Shown: one piece after another, positions 1-7,153 of the stretch
Layout: each line of letters opens with the position of its first letter
Position numbering within the stretch: position 1 is the stretch's first letter
Assembly (NCBI GenBank): GCA_003697085.1
Contig: RFFU01000072.1
Span: 1-13,682 of the forward strand
Direction: 5' to 3'
From: Candidatus Hydrogenedentota bacterium
GTDB lineage: Bacteria > UBA8481 > J006
Length of the DNA stretch: 13,682 nucleotides
Notes under the pieces: model-generated
Told to the model about the DNA's origin: nothing
The model's input: only the letters and a program-made list of their open reading frames with translations
Databases searched by the model: none
Made by a program: the position numbers and the translations under genes

Positions 1-48
1 TCATTCTTACAATTTGTCAATTTCGTTTTTCGGAACGGCCGGAAACGA

Positions 49-77
49 ACCACGGAAGGCACGGAATAAAGAAAAAG
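49..77. repeat. Dispersed ACCACGGA-type intergenic repeat, copy 1
   Basis: The stretch reads ACCACGGAAGGCACGGA followed by an A-rich tail. The 15-base tail GGAATAAAGAAAAAG (63-77) recurs exactly at 4425-4439, where it also follows an ACCACGAGAG...CACGAGAG head. The same order of head and tail at two distant intergenic sites is what shows it to be a repeat family. From general memory, such ACCAC(A/G)GAG-like sequences are common between genes in several uncultured bacterial groups; their function is not known to me. Confidence 0.6.
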
Positions 78-78
78 T

Positions 79-133
79 CAAAAGGCAAAAGGCAAAAGGA
101 AGAGGGCAAGGGCAGGGGCAAGGCCAAGGGCAA
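79..133. repeat. Purine-rich short tandem repeats (7-mer, then 6-mer)
   Basis: From 79 to 99 there are three units of the 7-mer AAAAGGC (the last partial). From 104 to 133 there are five units of the 6-mer GGGCAA with single-base variants (GGGCAG, GGCCAA). The units are adjacent with no spacers, so this is microsatellite-like DNA. It may vary in copy number between strains. Confidence 0.65.
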
Positions 134-146
134 GAAGGGGGAATCC

Positions 147-228
147 TGGGAGCGCAGGCATCTTGCCCGCGGTTGACCGGTCCGCGGTTGGCATGGAACA
201 CGATGGAGCGCAGACACTCTGGTCTGTG
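147..228. repeat. Two related REP-like hairpin units
   Basis: Two units begin with the same GGAGCGCAG (149-157 and 205-213) and then form different small hairpins. The first is GCAGGCA/TGCCCGC with a 3-base loop and one mismatch (154-170). The second is CAGAC/GTCTG with a 6-base loop (211-226). A conserved flank with a changed but still paired stem is what one expects of a dispersed palindromic element. It could still be chance, as there are only two copies in this window. Confidence 0.4.
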
Positions 229-305
229 AAAGAACGGGCCGGCATTCCAAAGGAATTCAGCGAAGAGACGAAAAACGCTGGACGAAGAACGGTGAACGAA
301 GAGAA

Positions 306-330
306 ACCACGGAAGACACGGAGGACACCG
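306..330. repeat. Dispersed ACCACGGA-type intergenic repeat, copy 2
   Basis: This copy reads ACCACGGAAGACACGGAGGACACCG and is followed by an A-rich stretch containing GGCAAAAG, much like the tract after copy 1. It is in the same orientation as copy 1, about 250 bases away, and ends about 40 bases beyond the end of the glycosyltransferase gene. Confidence 0.55.
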
Positions 331-369
331 AAAAAAGGCAAAAGTCGAAAGGAAAACAGGCGGACCGAT

Positions 370-1194
370 TCAGCGTCGGCCGTCGTACCAGATGGGGAGC
401 GCATTTCGGTCGCGCATTGAACGTCGCGGCCGAAACCAAAGAGGCAGTAGGGTCAGGAAAATTTCGGGAAGGGAATAGAGCGCGGCCTTTCGTGCGGAAG
501 TGACGGCGGTTTCCTTGAGGATGATGAAGCGCCTTCCTTCCGTTCGACCGACTTTCTTGAGGTCACGGGAGAGAATGATTTCCTCGGCAACGAAGTATTC
601 TTCTTTGAAACCGCCGATTTTCCGAAAGGAGTCCGTCCGGCAGAAGAGAAAGGCGCCGGCCGCGACCCGGAAGGTTCGGGAAATCCACCACCAGACGAAA
701 ACGGGAATGCGAACGCGGTAGGCTCTGGGATCATCGGTGACGATGTGACAGCCGCCTCCAACGACGGCGCCGGATTCAAGCGCCCGCACGGCTTTCCAAA
801 CTGTCTTCTCGGAGGGAAGGGTATCGGCGTCGACGAAGAAGAGGAAACGCCCCGAGGCAACGGCGGCTCCCGCGTTTCGCGCCGCCGCGATCTGCCGGCG
901 ATTTATGTGAACCACCTGCGCTCCCGTGTTTCCGGCGATTTCCGCCGTCGAATCGGAAGAGCCGTCGTCGACGACAATCACTTCGGCCTCACGACTTCTT
1001 TCACGCAATCGGCGGCGGATATCTTGGATATTCCGAAGTGTGCTCGGAAGAAGTTTCTCCTCATTGTGTGCGGGAATGACGAAACTCAATGTAACGGTTT
1101 TCTTGCTCATTGTGGGGAGACGATACCAAAGGAAGAATAATTCCACAATTTCGGAGAGATCGAGACGGTCATCTTCGTTTCGGAAGGAGGCCAT
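370..1194 (-). CDS. Family 2 glycosyltransferase (GT-A fold)
   Basis: It probably moves a sugar from an activated nucleotide-sugar donor onto a lipid or glycan acceptor at the cytoplasmic face of the membrane. Visible GT2 signatures are VIPAHNEE near the start, VVDDGSSDST (donor-binding acidic pair), ARNAGA, the DxD-type VDADT that binds the metal, and AEEIILSRDLKKVGR where family members carry the ED catalytic-base region. The end, LPIWYDGRR, also fits this GT2 group. There is no membrane domain apart from a hydrophobic patch near the C-terminus. Start choice: the ATG at 1194 has GGAG seven bases upstream, whereas the internal ATG at 1110 starts MSKKTVTLSFVIPA exactly where the family usually begins but has no ribosome site. 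Both are possible. The acceptor is unknown. It is transcribed away from the toroid protein gene, so a shared divergent promoter region at 1195-1350 is possible. Confidence 0.93.
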   Translation of the reverse strand: MASFRNEDDRLDLSEIVELFFLWYRLPTMSKKTVTLSFVIPAHNEEKLLPSTLRNIQDIRRRLRERSREAEVIVVDDGSSDSTAEIAGNTGAQVVHINRRQIAAARNAGAAVASGRFLFFVDADTLPSEKTVWKAVRALESGAVVGGGCHIVTDDPRAYRVRIPVFVWWWISRTFRVAAGAFLFCRTDSFRKIGGFKEEYFVAEEIILSRDLKKVGRTEGRRFIILKETAVTSARKAALYSLPEIFLTLLPLWFRPRRSMRDRNALPIWYDGRR

Positions 1195-1201
1195 CGGGGG
1201 T

Positions 1202-1205
1202 CTCC
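1202..1205 (-). promoter_or_regulatory. Ribosome binding site deciding the glycosyltransferase start
   Basis: On the minus strand GGAG is followed by seven bases and then ATG at 1194. The competing ATG at 1110 has no purine-rich site, so this favours the longer form, with 28 extra residues before the usual family start. Confidence 0.45.
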
Positions 1206-1350
1206 GAGAGGCGATGACCTCGGAATGGTTGTTGCGCGGAGGGATGTCTTCACGCTTTCACGGGTCCCGGTATTGAAGGCGGGCGGCGGGAACGAAGACT
1301 TGACCTTTCGTTATCCGATGCGAAGATGAAGCGGGAAAGGAGAAGAGGCG

Positions 1351-2955
1351 ATGCGGGCGAGGAATCCGTTTCTCGAGGTCAGTCGTATGGGGTTGCGGCG
1401 CCTGTTGGGGCTGGCCTGCCGGAATCCCTTGTCGCGCCATTTCGGCTCTTTTGCGCGGGATTTCTGGCATTACCGGGCCGTAACGGATTTTCCCTCGGCA
1501 ACGTACCAGCAAGGAGTCCTGCCGTTGGCTTTGGCTTACGCGAACAGACTCTTCGGAAAGGAATATTATCGAAACGATCGGATTCGGAAGTTAGCGGTGG
1601 GAGGGGTTCGGCGTTGGGTGGAGATTCAGCATTCGGATGGTTCCTTCGACGAATGGTATCCACAGGAGCACAGTCACGTAGCGACGGCCTTCACGAGTTA
1701 CGCGGTTTCGGAGGCCGTCCGGATATTGGGAATTTCCGAGGAGGCCGTGATTCGGGCCTTGGAACGAGCGGGAGCGTGGTTGGGTCGGAAGATCGATCGG
1801 GATGTCGCGAACCACACGGCGGGCGCGGTGGCCGCGCTGTGGAATATCGCGGAATTGACGGGGAGTGAGACGGTCCGGAAGGCATATAACCGAAACGTCG
1901 AAGCGATGGGGGATCTCCAATCGGAGGAGGGCTGGTTTCCGGAGAACGGATCGTTTGATATCGGATACCTTTCGGTGAGCCTCCATTATTTGGCGAAGGC
2001 GTATGACCGCAGCGGAGACGAGCGGATTCGAAGGATGGTGGAGCGGGGAGCGGAGTTTCTCGACTTCTTCGTGGCTCCGGACGGAGCCGTTCCATCGGAG
2101 ATTGGAAACAGAAACACGCAGTATTTGATGCCGGCGGGGATTCTGCTTGCTGCCCGATATTCGGAGGCGGCGCGTCGTCTTCGCCGGCGTTTTCTCGAGG
2201 GACTCGAAGCCGGCCGCGTGGTCGGTCCCACGGAGGCGGATGACCGTTATTTTACTTTTTTCTTTCTTCCAAATTTTATGCAAGCGGCCGTTCTTTATTC
2301 GGAGAACCCGCCGGTCGGAGTCGAGGAGGAGGAGAAGACGGGTGGGGGGCTTTACGGTGTTCGGGATTTTCCACGAGCGCGGGCGCTTGTTTCCCGGGTT
2401 CAGTCTCGGACACTGTTTCTCAATTACGGCAAGGGCGGGGTCTTTCGGCTCTACCGCGGGCCGAAACTCGTCGGGCGTGATGCCGGTTATTTCGCGCGTC
2501 TCGAGGACGGAAGGCTTCTGACGACGGCCCTGCTGGCCGAGAGTGAGGAAGTGAGGAAGATTACAGCGACCGAATTCTTAATCGAGACGCCTTTCAAATT
2601 CGTGGACGACACGGTGCCCGCGGAGCGGTTTCTCGTTCCGTTTCGTTTCTTCAGCGCGACGGCGGGGAGGGTGCCCGGCGTGATGCCGCGTTTTAATGAA
2701 TGGGTGAAAGAGAGATACATCCGGGCGCGAAAGCCGGGGCCGCTGCGGCTTAAACGGTGTATTACGTTGCTGGATTCAGGGGGGATTCGCGTGGAAGATG
2801 AGGTGACGGTCGAATCGGGTGTGAAAGCGGAGCTGATTCGTGCGACGTCCACGTCGGCAATGCATGTTCCCAGTTCGCGGTATGCCGCCACGGAGGACTT
2901 TCTCTTCGAGGAGGAGCCGGTGGAATCCGGAAAAAGTGTCCGGGTGATTGAGTAA
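1351..2955 (+). CDS. Putative carbohydrate-active protein, alpha/alpha-toroid plus beta-sandwich
   Basis: 534 residues; I recognise no named family. Residues about 45-310 are a run of amphipathic helices with the landmark GSFDEWYPQEHSH (97-109), then repeated motifs of the kind HYLAKAYDRSGDERI. This is the pattern of helical toroids in heparinase II/III-like polysaccharide lyases and cyclase-like proteins. Residues about 340-534 are beta-rich (RTLFLNYGKGGVFRLYRG and on), as in the C-terminal sandwich of heparinase-like lyases. The clustered His, Tyr, Trp and acidic residues around 100-109 could be an active site. No signal peptide is seen, which is odd for a polysaccharide-degrading enzyme and would suit a cytoplasmic or biosynthetic role. 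AGGAG lies 8 bases before the ATG. It is divergent from a glycosyltransferase, so a polysaccharide role is likely; the exact reaction is unknown. Confidence 0.85.
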   Translation: MRARNPFLEVSRMGLRRLLGLACRNPLSRHFGSFARDFWHYRAVTDFPSATYQQGVLPLALAYANRLFGKEYYRNDRIRKLAVGGVRRWVEIQHSDGSFDEWYPQEHSHVATAFTSYAVSEAVRILGISEEAVIRALERAGAWLGRKIDRDVANHTAGAVAALWNIAELTGSETVRKAYNRNVEAMGDLQSEEGWFPENGSFDIGYLSVSLHYLAKAYDRSGDERIRRMVERGAEFLDFFVAPDGAVPSEIGNRNTQYLMPAGILLAARYSEAARRLRRRFLEGLEAGRVVGPTEADDRYFTFFFLPNFMQAAVLYSENPPVGVEEEEKTGGGLYGVRDFPRARALVSRVQSRTLFLNYGKGGVFRLYRGPKLVGRDAGYFARLEDGRLLTTALLAESEEVRKITATEFLIETPFKFVDDTVPAERFLVPFRFFSATAGRVPGVMPRFNEWVKERYIRARKPGPLRLKRCITLLDSGGIRVEDEVTVESGVKAELIRATSTSAMHVPSSRYAATEDFLFEEEPVESGKSVRVIE

Positions 2956-3097
2956 GAAGCCGAGCGGGTTGTCTTGGACGTCCGAGGAAAAAGAATGCGA
3001 GGCGAGCCGGCCGGTTCTGGAATGACGCGTTCGCCCTCGGCGGCACGCGGAAATCGGAGATCGGGACGGTGGCAGCGGCGGCGGCGGATTGTGATTA

Positions 3098-4297
3098 TTA
3101 TTGAGCCATAATGTTTTCCGGTCTGATGAGGTAACTCCGTTCGATTTCGTGGAATCGGAGGGGGGTCCATGTTCCATCGTCTCTTCGAGTTCGCGAGAAA
3201 ATGGCGAAAAAGACCCGGTGGTCTCCGTTGGGCTGTTCAACGGCGACCGCTGCCTCCAGAAAACCGGCGTAACCTACGAGAAGGTCGTCACCATGCCATT
3301 CTGCGATCCAACTCTCGTCGAATTTCTCGCTCTGGATCGAAACCCTTTTGACCTTTTCCCCCTTAAAGGCCTCTTCGTAGGCTTTGGCAATCTGGCGGGC
3401 GAGTTTGTCGCGATGACCTCCCCGCCAACGTTCGACGGGCACGCGATTCGCGTCGATTTCCTTGTTCATCAGTTCTTCGGCGCGAGCGTTCTCGGTATCG
3501 CGCTTCTTGGTCAATTCCGAGATCTTGGTTCTCAACCCGGCGATTCGGTCGTCCGTATCCGTAAAGGTGCCGTCATCGATCTTTTTCAACACATCCAAGC
3601 CCCGATTGACATCGGCCAGGGCCCGCCAGATATCGCTCGCCGTCGAGGACTCAGCGGCCTTCGCGAGCCCCTTTTCGACATCCTTTGTGGTTTCAGGAAC
3701 GACACGTTGGGTCGCATGCTGATACGCGACGGCCGGTCCGAAGACAATATGGTAAAGGGCCGGCGTAATCTGTTCCACCAGATGAATCTTCTGGAAGAGC
3801 GTGGGATCAGAGATAACGGTCGTGGGAGGAGGAAATGAACTTGCCATCGCCGCCGCCTCCTTCCACGTCGCGTCGCGCAGGCCCAAAATCTGGGCGATTC
3901 TTTCTCGATAGTCCCAGACACCGTTTGGGAGGTTGTTCTCCGTGTCGAAGAGGCGGGCGAGTTCCATCATCCGCGACTTTTTCGTCTTCCAAACGGCAAA
4001 GAGGCGTTCCGCGCCGGCATCGGCTTTCGGCCAGAGTTGTTCTTCGAGATTTTTATAGCGCAAAACAAGGCCTCCGAGTTGGGGGTTGCCTGCGTAGGGG
4101 AGAAACGGTTGTATGAGACCCGCCGCCGCCCAAAGAACCATCCGAGCCTTGCTTTCATCCTCTTTGGAGGCCTCCTCGGCCGCTTGAGTAGCGGCCTGGA
4201 TATATTGAATCTTTTGCTGCGGGGTCAGATCAATCGCTCGAGCGGGTCCGAGGAAGAATAGAAGTAGGACAATTGAGAAAACCTTCGAGAATTTCAT
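3098..4297 (-). CDS. Secreted protein of unknown function, 399 residues
   Basis: I do not recognise the family. The N-terminus is a textbook Sec signal peptide: MKFSK, a hydrophobic core VFSIVLLLFFLG, then PARA with cleavage likely after residue 21 (before IDLTPQQ). The mature part is mostly helical and charged; the stretch from about VPETTKDVEKGL to AEELMNKEIDANR could form coiled coil. The last 120 or so residues look mixed alpha/beta (ESWIAEWHGDDLLVGYAGFL, then a long beta-like run to the end). There is no lipobox Cys and no membrane anchor, so a periplasmic or secreted soluble protein is expected. The open frame extends upstream to an ATG at 4345, but the strong AAGGAGGG before 4297, the signal peptide and the promoter position all fix the start at 4297. 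It converges with the toroid protein gene, whose stop is 142 bases away. Confidence 0.86.
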   Translation of the reverse strand: MKFSKVFSIVLLLFFLGPARAIDLTPQQKIQYIQAATQAAEEASKEDESKARMVLWAAAGLIQPFLPYAGNPQLGGLVLRYKNLEEQLWPKADAGAERLFAVWKTKKSRMMELARLFDTENNLPNGVWDYRERIAQILGLRDATWKEAAAMASSFPPPTTVISDPTLFQKIHLVEQITPALYHIVFGPAVAYQHATQRVVPETTKDVEKGLAKAAESSTASDIWRALADVNRGLDVLKKIDDGTFTDTDDRIAGLRTKISELTKKRDTENARAEELMNKEIDANRVPVERWRGGHRDKLARQIAKAYEEAFKGEKVKRVSIQSEKFDESWIAEWHGDDLLVGYAGFLEAAVAVEQPNGDHRVFFAIFSRTRRDDGTWTPLRFHEIERSYLIRPENIMAQ

Positions 4298-4302
4298 AAT
4301 CA

Positions 4303-4308
4303 CCCTCC
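4303..4308 (-). promoter_or_regulatory. Strong ribosome binding site of the secreted protein
   Basis: On the minus strand this is GGAGGG inside AAGGAGGGTGATTATG, five bases before the ATG at 4297. It is the best Shine-Dalgarno match in the window and rules out the upstream in-frame ATG at 4345. Confidence 0.85.
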
Positions 4309-4316
4309 TTTCCTTC

Positions 4317-4345
4317 TTCATAAAGCAAAGATTCGATAATGTCAA
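4317..4345 (-). promoter_or_regulatory. Sigma-70-type promoter of the secreted protein gene
   Basis: On the minus strand there is a perfect -35 TTGACA (4340-4345), a 17-base spacer and a -10 TATGAA (4317-4322, four of six consensus bases). The start of transcription would fall near 4310, just before the ribosome binding site, giving a leader of about 13 bases. The upstream in-frame ATG at 4345 lies at the -35, so it would not be in the transcript. Confidence 0.65.
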
Positions 4346-4928
4346 TTCGAGGGCGTGCCTGAATCCCAGAAGAAGATTTCACCACGAGAGTGCACGAGAG
4401 ATCACAAGAGAAGAAAACAGAGTAGGAATAAAGAAAAAGCGGAATTTAGGAGGGATTTGACTCGAAGACGGGACAGACGGGAAGTTCACCTTTCACCTGA
4501 TGGGGAAAGCCTTCTTTGAGAAAAAGCGGCCTTCCTTCTCCTTCCTTGCCTCTCGTGCTCTCAGTGAACTCTTGTGGTGAGCGGACGTCCGGGGAACAAG
4601 GTGTGAAAAAATAGGGGGCCGTAGGTACGGTTCGAAGGGGGGGAGAAACCGGGCAACCGATCCCTTCTACCCCTTCCCATGGGCCGGTCGCTGCTACCGC
4701 TTCGGCTGCGATGGCTCACACTATACCTGTGCATTTCTAGGAACGCCTTGAGAAGTTCTTTTCTAACGACCGCAATTATTATACTCTCCTGCCGTGCGGA
4801 GAGGATCTGGATTTCGTGGCAAGGGAGGCTCTCGAACTGTCAAAACGGTCTGTTGGCGGATGCGGAAGCCGCCCAAAAAAATAGAATGATGTTCGCCAGT
4901 GTCTTCCGGGGACAGGCACATTAATGCT
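4346..4928. other. Long intergenic gap with repeats
   Basis: About 580 bases between the secreted protein promoter and the sulfatase-like gene with no convincing gene. An open frame at 4679-4924 could encode 81 residues, but it has no ribosome site and resembles no known protein. The gap holds the inverted-repeat element at 4379-4580. A TATACT box at 4780-4785 could be a -10 for the sulfatase-like gene with a leader of about 140 bases, but no good -35 accompanies it. GGCGG/CCGCC at about 4855-4874 followed by seven A is a hairpin, but its T-run is on the wrong side to be a terminator for either strand. Confidence 0.6.
4379..4580. repeat. Inverted-repeat-bounded element of about 200 bases (same family as 49-77)
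   Basis: The left arm starts TCACCACGAGAGTGCACGAG (4379-4398). The right arm (4549-4580), read on the minus strand, starts TCACCACAAGAGTTCACTGA and goes on GAGCACGAGAGG. Eleven of the first twelve bases match and the CACGAGAG core recurs. Inside, GGAATAAAGAAAAAG (4425-4439) is identical to 63-77. No open frame of useful length lies between the arms, so this is not an insertion sequence with its own transposase. It could be a non-autonomous mobile element or two inverted copies of a dispersed repeat. Confidence 0.55.
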
Positions 4929-6797
4929 ATGCCGCCGGCCATGAGGGAAGGGAACCGTACGGGCGTAATTATCACAGGAGTCTATACCTTTTTCCTGCTT
5001 TTTCTCGGGGAATGGTATTCTTTTGGGGCGAAAACCTCCACCTTCTCCCTACCGCTTCTCTTCTTTTATGTTTTCAGCGGGGCTGTTGTCGGAGTTATCA
5101 CGCTGGTCATCCGCAACGAATGCCTTCGGACGGCGTTTCTTGCCGGCTGTGTCACGTTTTTGCTTGGTACAGTTTCTCTCTATCGACTTACGGGAATGCC
5201 TCCTTTTTCCCGGGGCGGCCTCGAATCATATTCTGCGGTTTTCGGTGTCGCGATGGTCATCGCCTTTTTTATTTTTTCTGGAAACCGATTTCTCAAACGG
5301 CGTTTCCATCAGGACGTTTCCATTCTCATTGGCACGGCTTTCATACCAGTTCTTCCTTCTTTCGTGAATAACATTCAAGAGGCACTGATGATGCGTGCCG
5401 GAAATCCTTCTTTCCTGCTCGAACCATCAACAGCACTTTGGATCCTGGCGCCGTTCGGTGTGACAATTCTGCTTTGTGGAATCGCCTGTCGTCTTGGGGA
5501 CGTCGTTCCGGCAACAGCTTGCATCCTTTTCGTCTTTCTTCTAGTGTTACTTTTCCGTTTTGATGGCGCCGCCGAAGTGTTCCCGAGGGCGGCATCGGAT
5601 AGTGCGCCCAATGTCCTTCTTGTAGTAGCGGATTCTCTTCGCGCGGACCATACGGAGATTGAAGGAACATGCTTTCGAAATACAACTCCGACGTTGCTTC
5701 ATCTTGCCGACAGCGCGTTGGTTTTCCGAAGGTGTCTTGCTGCCTCTCCTGTGAGCGAAATCTCCATTCCTTCCATCTTGACCGGGCTTCTTCCCCCCGA
5801 ACACGGAATTATTGAGCCGGGGAGCCGTCTACGGGAACCCGCATCGTCCCTTCCCGGGCATTTCCGAAGGATGGGCTATCGAACGGGTTATCTCTTGTGG
5901 GAGCGCCGCTATCGAATCGCCGGTTTGGCGGAGACTGTGTTCGATAAAAGAATGAATGCTCCCCCGGTTCGTTCTTTTCTCGGTGCGGCTTCCGATCAGT
6001 GGGCGCTGGGCTATCTCTTTGCTGCAATGACCGGCAATATCTTTTCTCCGCACTTTCTCTCGTCCGGAGAAACGGATCGCTTGCTCCTTGAACAAATTCT
6101 TTCATTTGTCCGCGAGGACTCTGAACGACCTTTTTTTCTCTATTTCCACGACCTGCGGCTCCATATTCCGATCATCGCCTATCCCGAAAGCGGGCCAGTA
6201 TGGAGTCGGCCTCTTGATCACAATTCTTACTGGGATTTTTGGGAGGTCTGGACAGAGGCTGTTCACGGGCGGCGTTCTCCGAAAACAGGTCACGTTCTGA
6301 AAGATTTCCGGGACCGCTACGACGATGCCGTGTTGTCTTTCGATATCTTTCTCCGTAAACTTCTCGACGGTCTTCACCATAGCGGTAACAGAAGAAGAAC
6401 GCTAGTCATCGTTACCGCTGATCACGGTGAGCCTCTCGGAGACGAAGGGGTGATCTGTCGATCGGTCGATCAACCCGAATTGGGTGCGGTTTGGGTGCCC
6501 TTGGTCGTTTACGACCCCGTTTTAAAAGAAAGAAGAGACATTTACCAGCCGGTAACCTCGGCAGATATTGCGGCCATCATTATGAACCGGCTGTATAACA
6601 CTCCGCTTCCGTCACACAACGCTGTCGCAGGGGGGATCCCCCCTGCCCTATACGGCGGTGATGGTCGGACGTTCATTCGCAGGACACAAAATGGGTTTCG
6701 AATCACCGGTTGGGGAACGGCTCGGGGCGAAACGGGTTCGATCGCGGTAATCCGACACGCATTAGGTGAATATTCGCGAAAATTCTCTTCGTTGTAA
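4929..6797 (+). CDS. Membrane-bound sulfatase/phosphotransferase-like protein (alkaline phosphatase superfamily)
   Basis: About 622 residues. The first 215 or so contain some seven hydrophobic segments (for example VIITGVYTFFLLFLG, LLFFYVFSGAVVGVITLVI, ATACILFVFLLVLLFRF). The rest is a sulfatase-like domain, probably outside the cytoplasmic membrane. Metal-binding landmarks are present: VVADSLRADH (Asp235) and TADHGEPLGDEG (Asp498, His499). The nucleophile loop is unusual: VSEISIPSILTG (275-286) stands where Cys/Ser-x-Pro-x-Arg is expected, so Ser276 or Ser279 replaces Cys, and the Arg is missing. That argues against a formylglycine sulfatase and for a phospho-group transferase, as in LTA-synthase or phosphoethanolamine-transferase relatives, or a decayed site. 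The usual His after the DHG block (GH...VP) is not seen in GVICRSVDQPELGAVWVP. Start uncertain: GTG 4899, ATG 4929 and ATG 4941 are in frame and none has a good ribosome site. An SGNH esterase gene follows 356 bases later. Confidence 0.9.
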   Translation: MPPAMREGNRTGVIITGVYTFFLLFLGEWYSFGAKTSTFSLPLLFFYVFSGAVVGVITLVIRNECLRTAFLAGCVTFLLGTVSLYRLTGMPPFSRGGLESYSAVFGVAMVIAFFIFSGNRFLKRRFHQDVSILIGTAFIPVLPSFVNNIQEALMMRAGNPSFLLEPSTALWILAPFGVTILLCGIACRLGDVVPATACILFVFLLVLLFRFDGAAEVFPRAASDSAPNVLLVVADSLRADHTEIEGTCFRNTTPTLLHLADSALVFRRCLAASPVSEISIPSILTGLLPPEHGIIEPGSRLREPASSLPGHFRRMGYRTGYLLWERRYRIAGLAETVFDKRMNAPPVRSFLGAASDQWALGYLFAAMTGNIFSPHFLSSGETDRLLLEQILSFVREDSERPFFLYFHDLRLHIPIIAYPESGPVWSRPLDHNSYWDFWEVWTEAVHGRRSPKTGHVLKDFRDRYDDAVLSFDIFLRKLLDGLHHSGNRRRTLVIVTADHGEPLGDEGVICRSVDQPELGAVWVPLVVYDPVLKERRDIYQPVTSADIAAIIMNRLYNTPLPSHNAVAGGIPPALYGGDGRTFIRRTQNGFRITGWGTARGETGSIAVIRHALGEYSRKFSSL

Positions 6798-7153
6798 CTG
6801 CGCGTCCTCGATTATGCGATTGTGGATGGTTGAATGACGATTCCCGTTATCTGCCCGGATTTCGGAATGACGTCTTCAGAAGAAATCTGTTTTCAAAGCG
6901 CCTCTGTTCTTGTTGCAAAAAACCAGTATCCTGCTCCGACCATGCTTCATTAATGGCGGTCGCATTTGTAAGTCCTGTTATGTTCTGCTGTCGGCAGGAG
7001 GTGTGTGTTGTCATTAAAATACGAAGTCTTCGGCGGGAAAGGGTGTTGATCCGAAACTTTCGGTCGTTATCTCGTTTTCGTAACGGTAAAATAGGGTTAT
7101 GACCGATTTTCCGATTGGAACCAGTCGATGAGTCGTGCCTTTCGGATTGTTCA
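6798..7153. other. Intergenic gap before the SGNH gene
   Basis: No convincing gene. A 90-codon frame at 6830-7102 needs a TTG start and has no ribosome site or recognisable features. TAAAAT at 7087-7092 lies six bases before an ATG at 7099 that opens a ten-codon frame ending at 7131, but there is no -35 match. AGGAGG at about 6996-7001 is not followed by a useful open frame. The length suggests that the SGNH gene may have its own promoter rather than depend on the sulfatase-like gene. Confidence 0.5.

Larger units (their letters stand above)
1..369. other. Non-coding, repeat-rich stretch
   Basis: No believable gene is seen here. The short open frames on both strands are low-complexity, rich in Arg/Lys/Gly or Pro/Leu/Phe, and lack ribosome binding sites. 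The stretch holds two copies of an ACCACGGA-type dispersed repeat (49-77 and 306-330), purine-rich short tandem repeats (79-133) and a pair of related small hairpins (147-228). It lies downstream of the minus-strand glycosyltransferase, and I see no clear hairpin plus T-run terminator for that gene. Confidence 0.7.

Noticed and set aside
79-140. Repeats that might be a CRISPR array
   Set aside because: Units are 6-7 bases, adjacent and without spacers; no cas gene is in the window.
3101-3838. 245-codon plus-strand frame opposite the secreted protein
   Set aside because: The minus frame has signal peptide, promoter and ribosome site; the plus frame has none.
4379-4580. An insertion sequence
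   Set aside because: The arms are imperfect inverted repeats, but only 200 bases are enclosed and there is no transposase frame or clear target duplication.
4615-4650. GGTTCGAA, reminiscent of a tRNA T-loop
   Set aside because: The flanking bases do not pair as a T-stem and no anticodon or acceptor arm can be built around it.
4855-4880. GGCGG/CCGCC hairpin followed by seven A as a terminator
   Set aside because: For the plus strand the tail is A, not T; for the minus strand the T-run precedes the hairpin, so neither orientation fits a rho-independent terminator.
4679-4924. 81-codon plus-strand frame before the sulfatase-like gene
   Set aside because: No ribosome site, no recognisable product, and its end overlaps the likely start region of the next gene.
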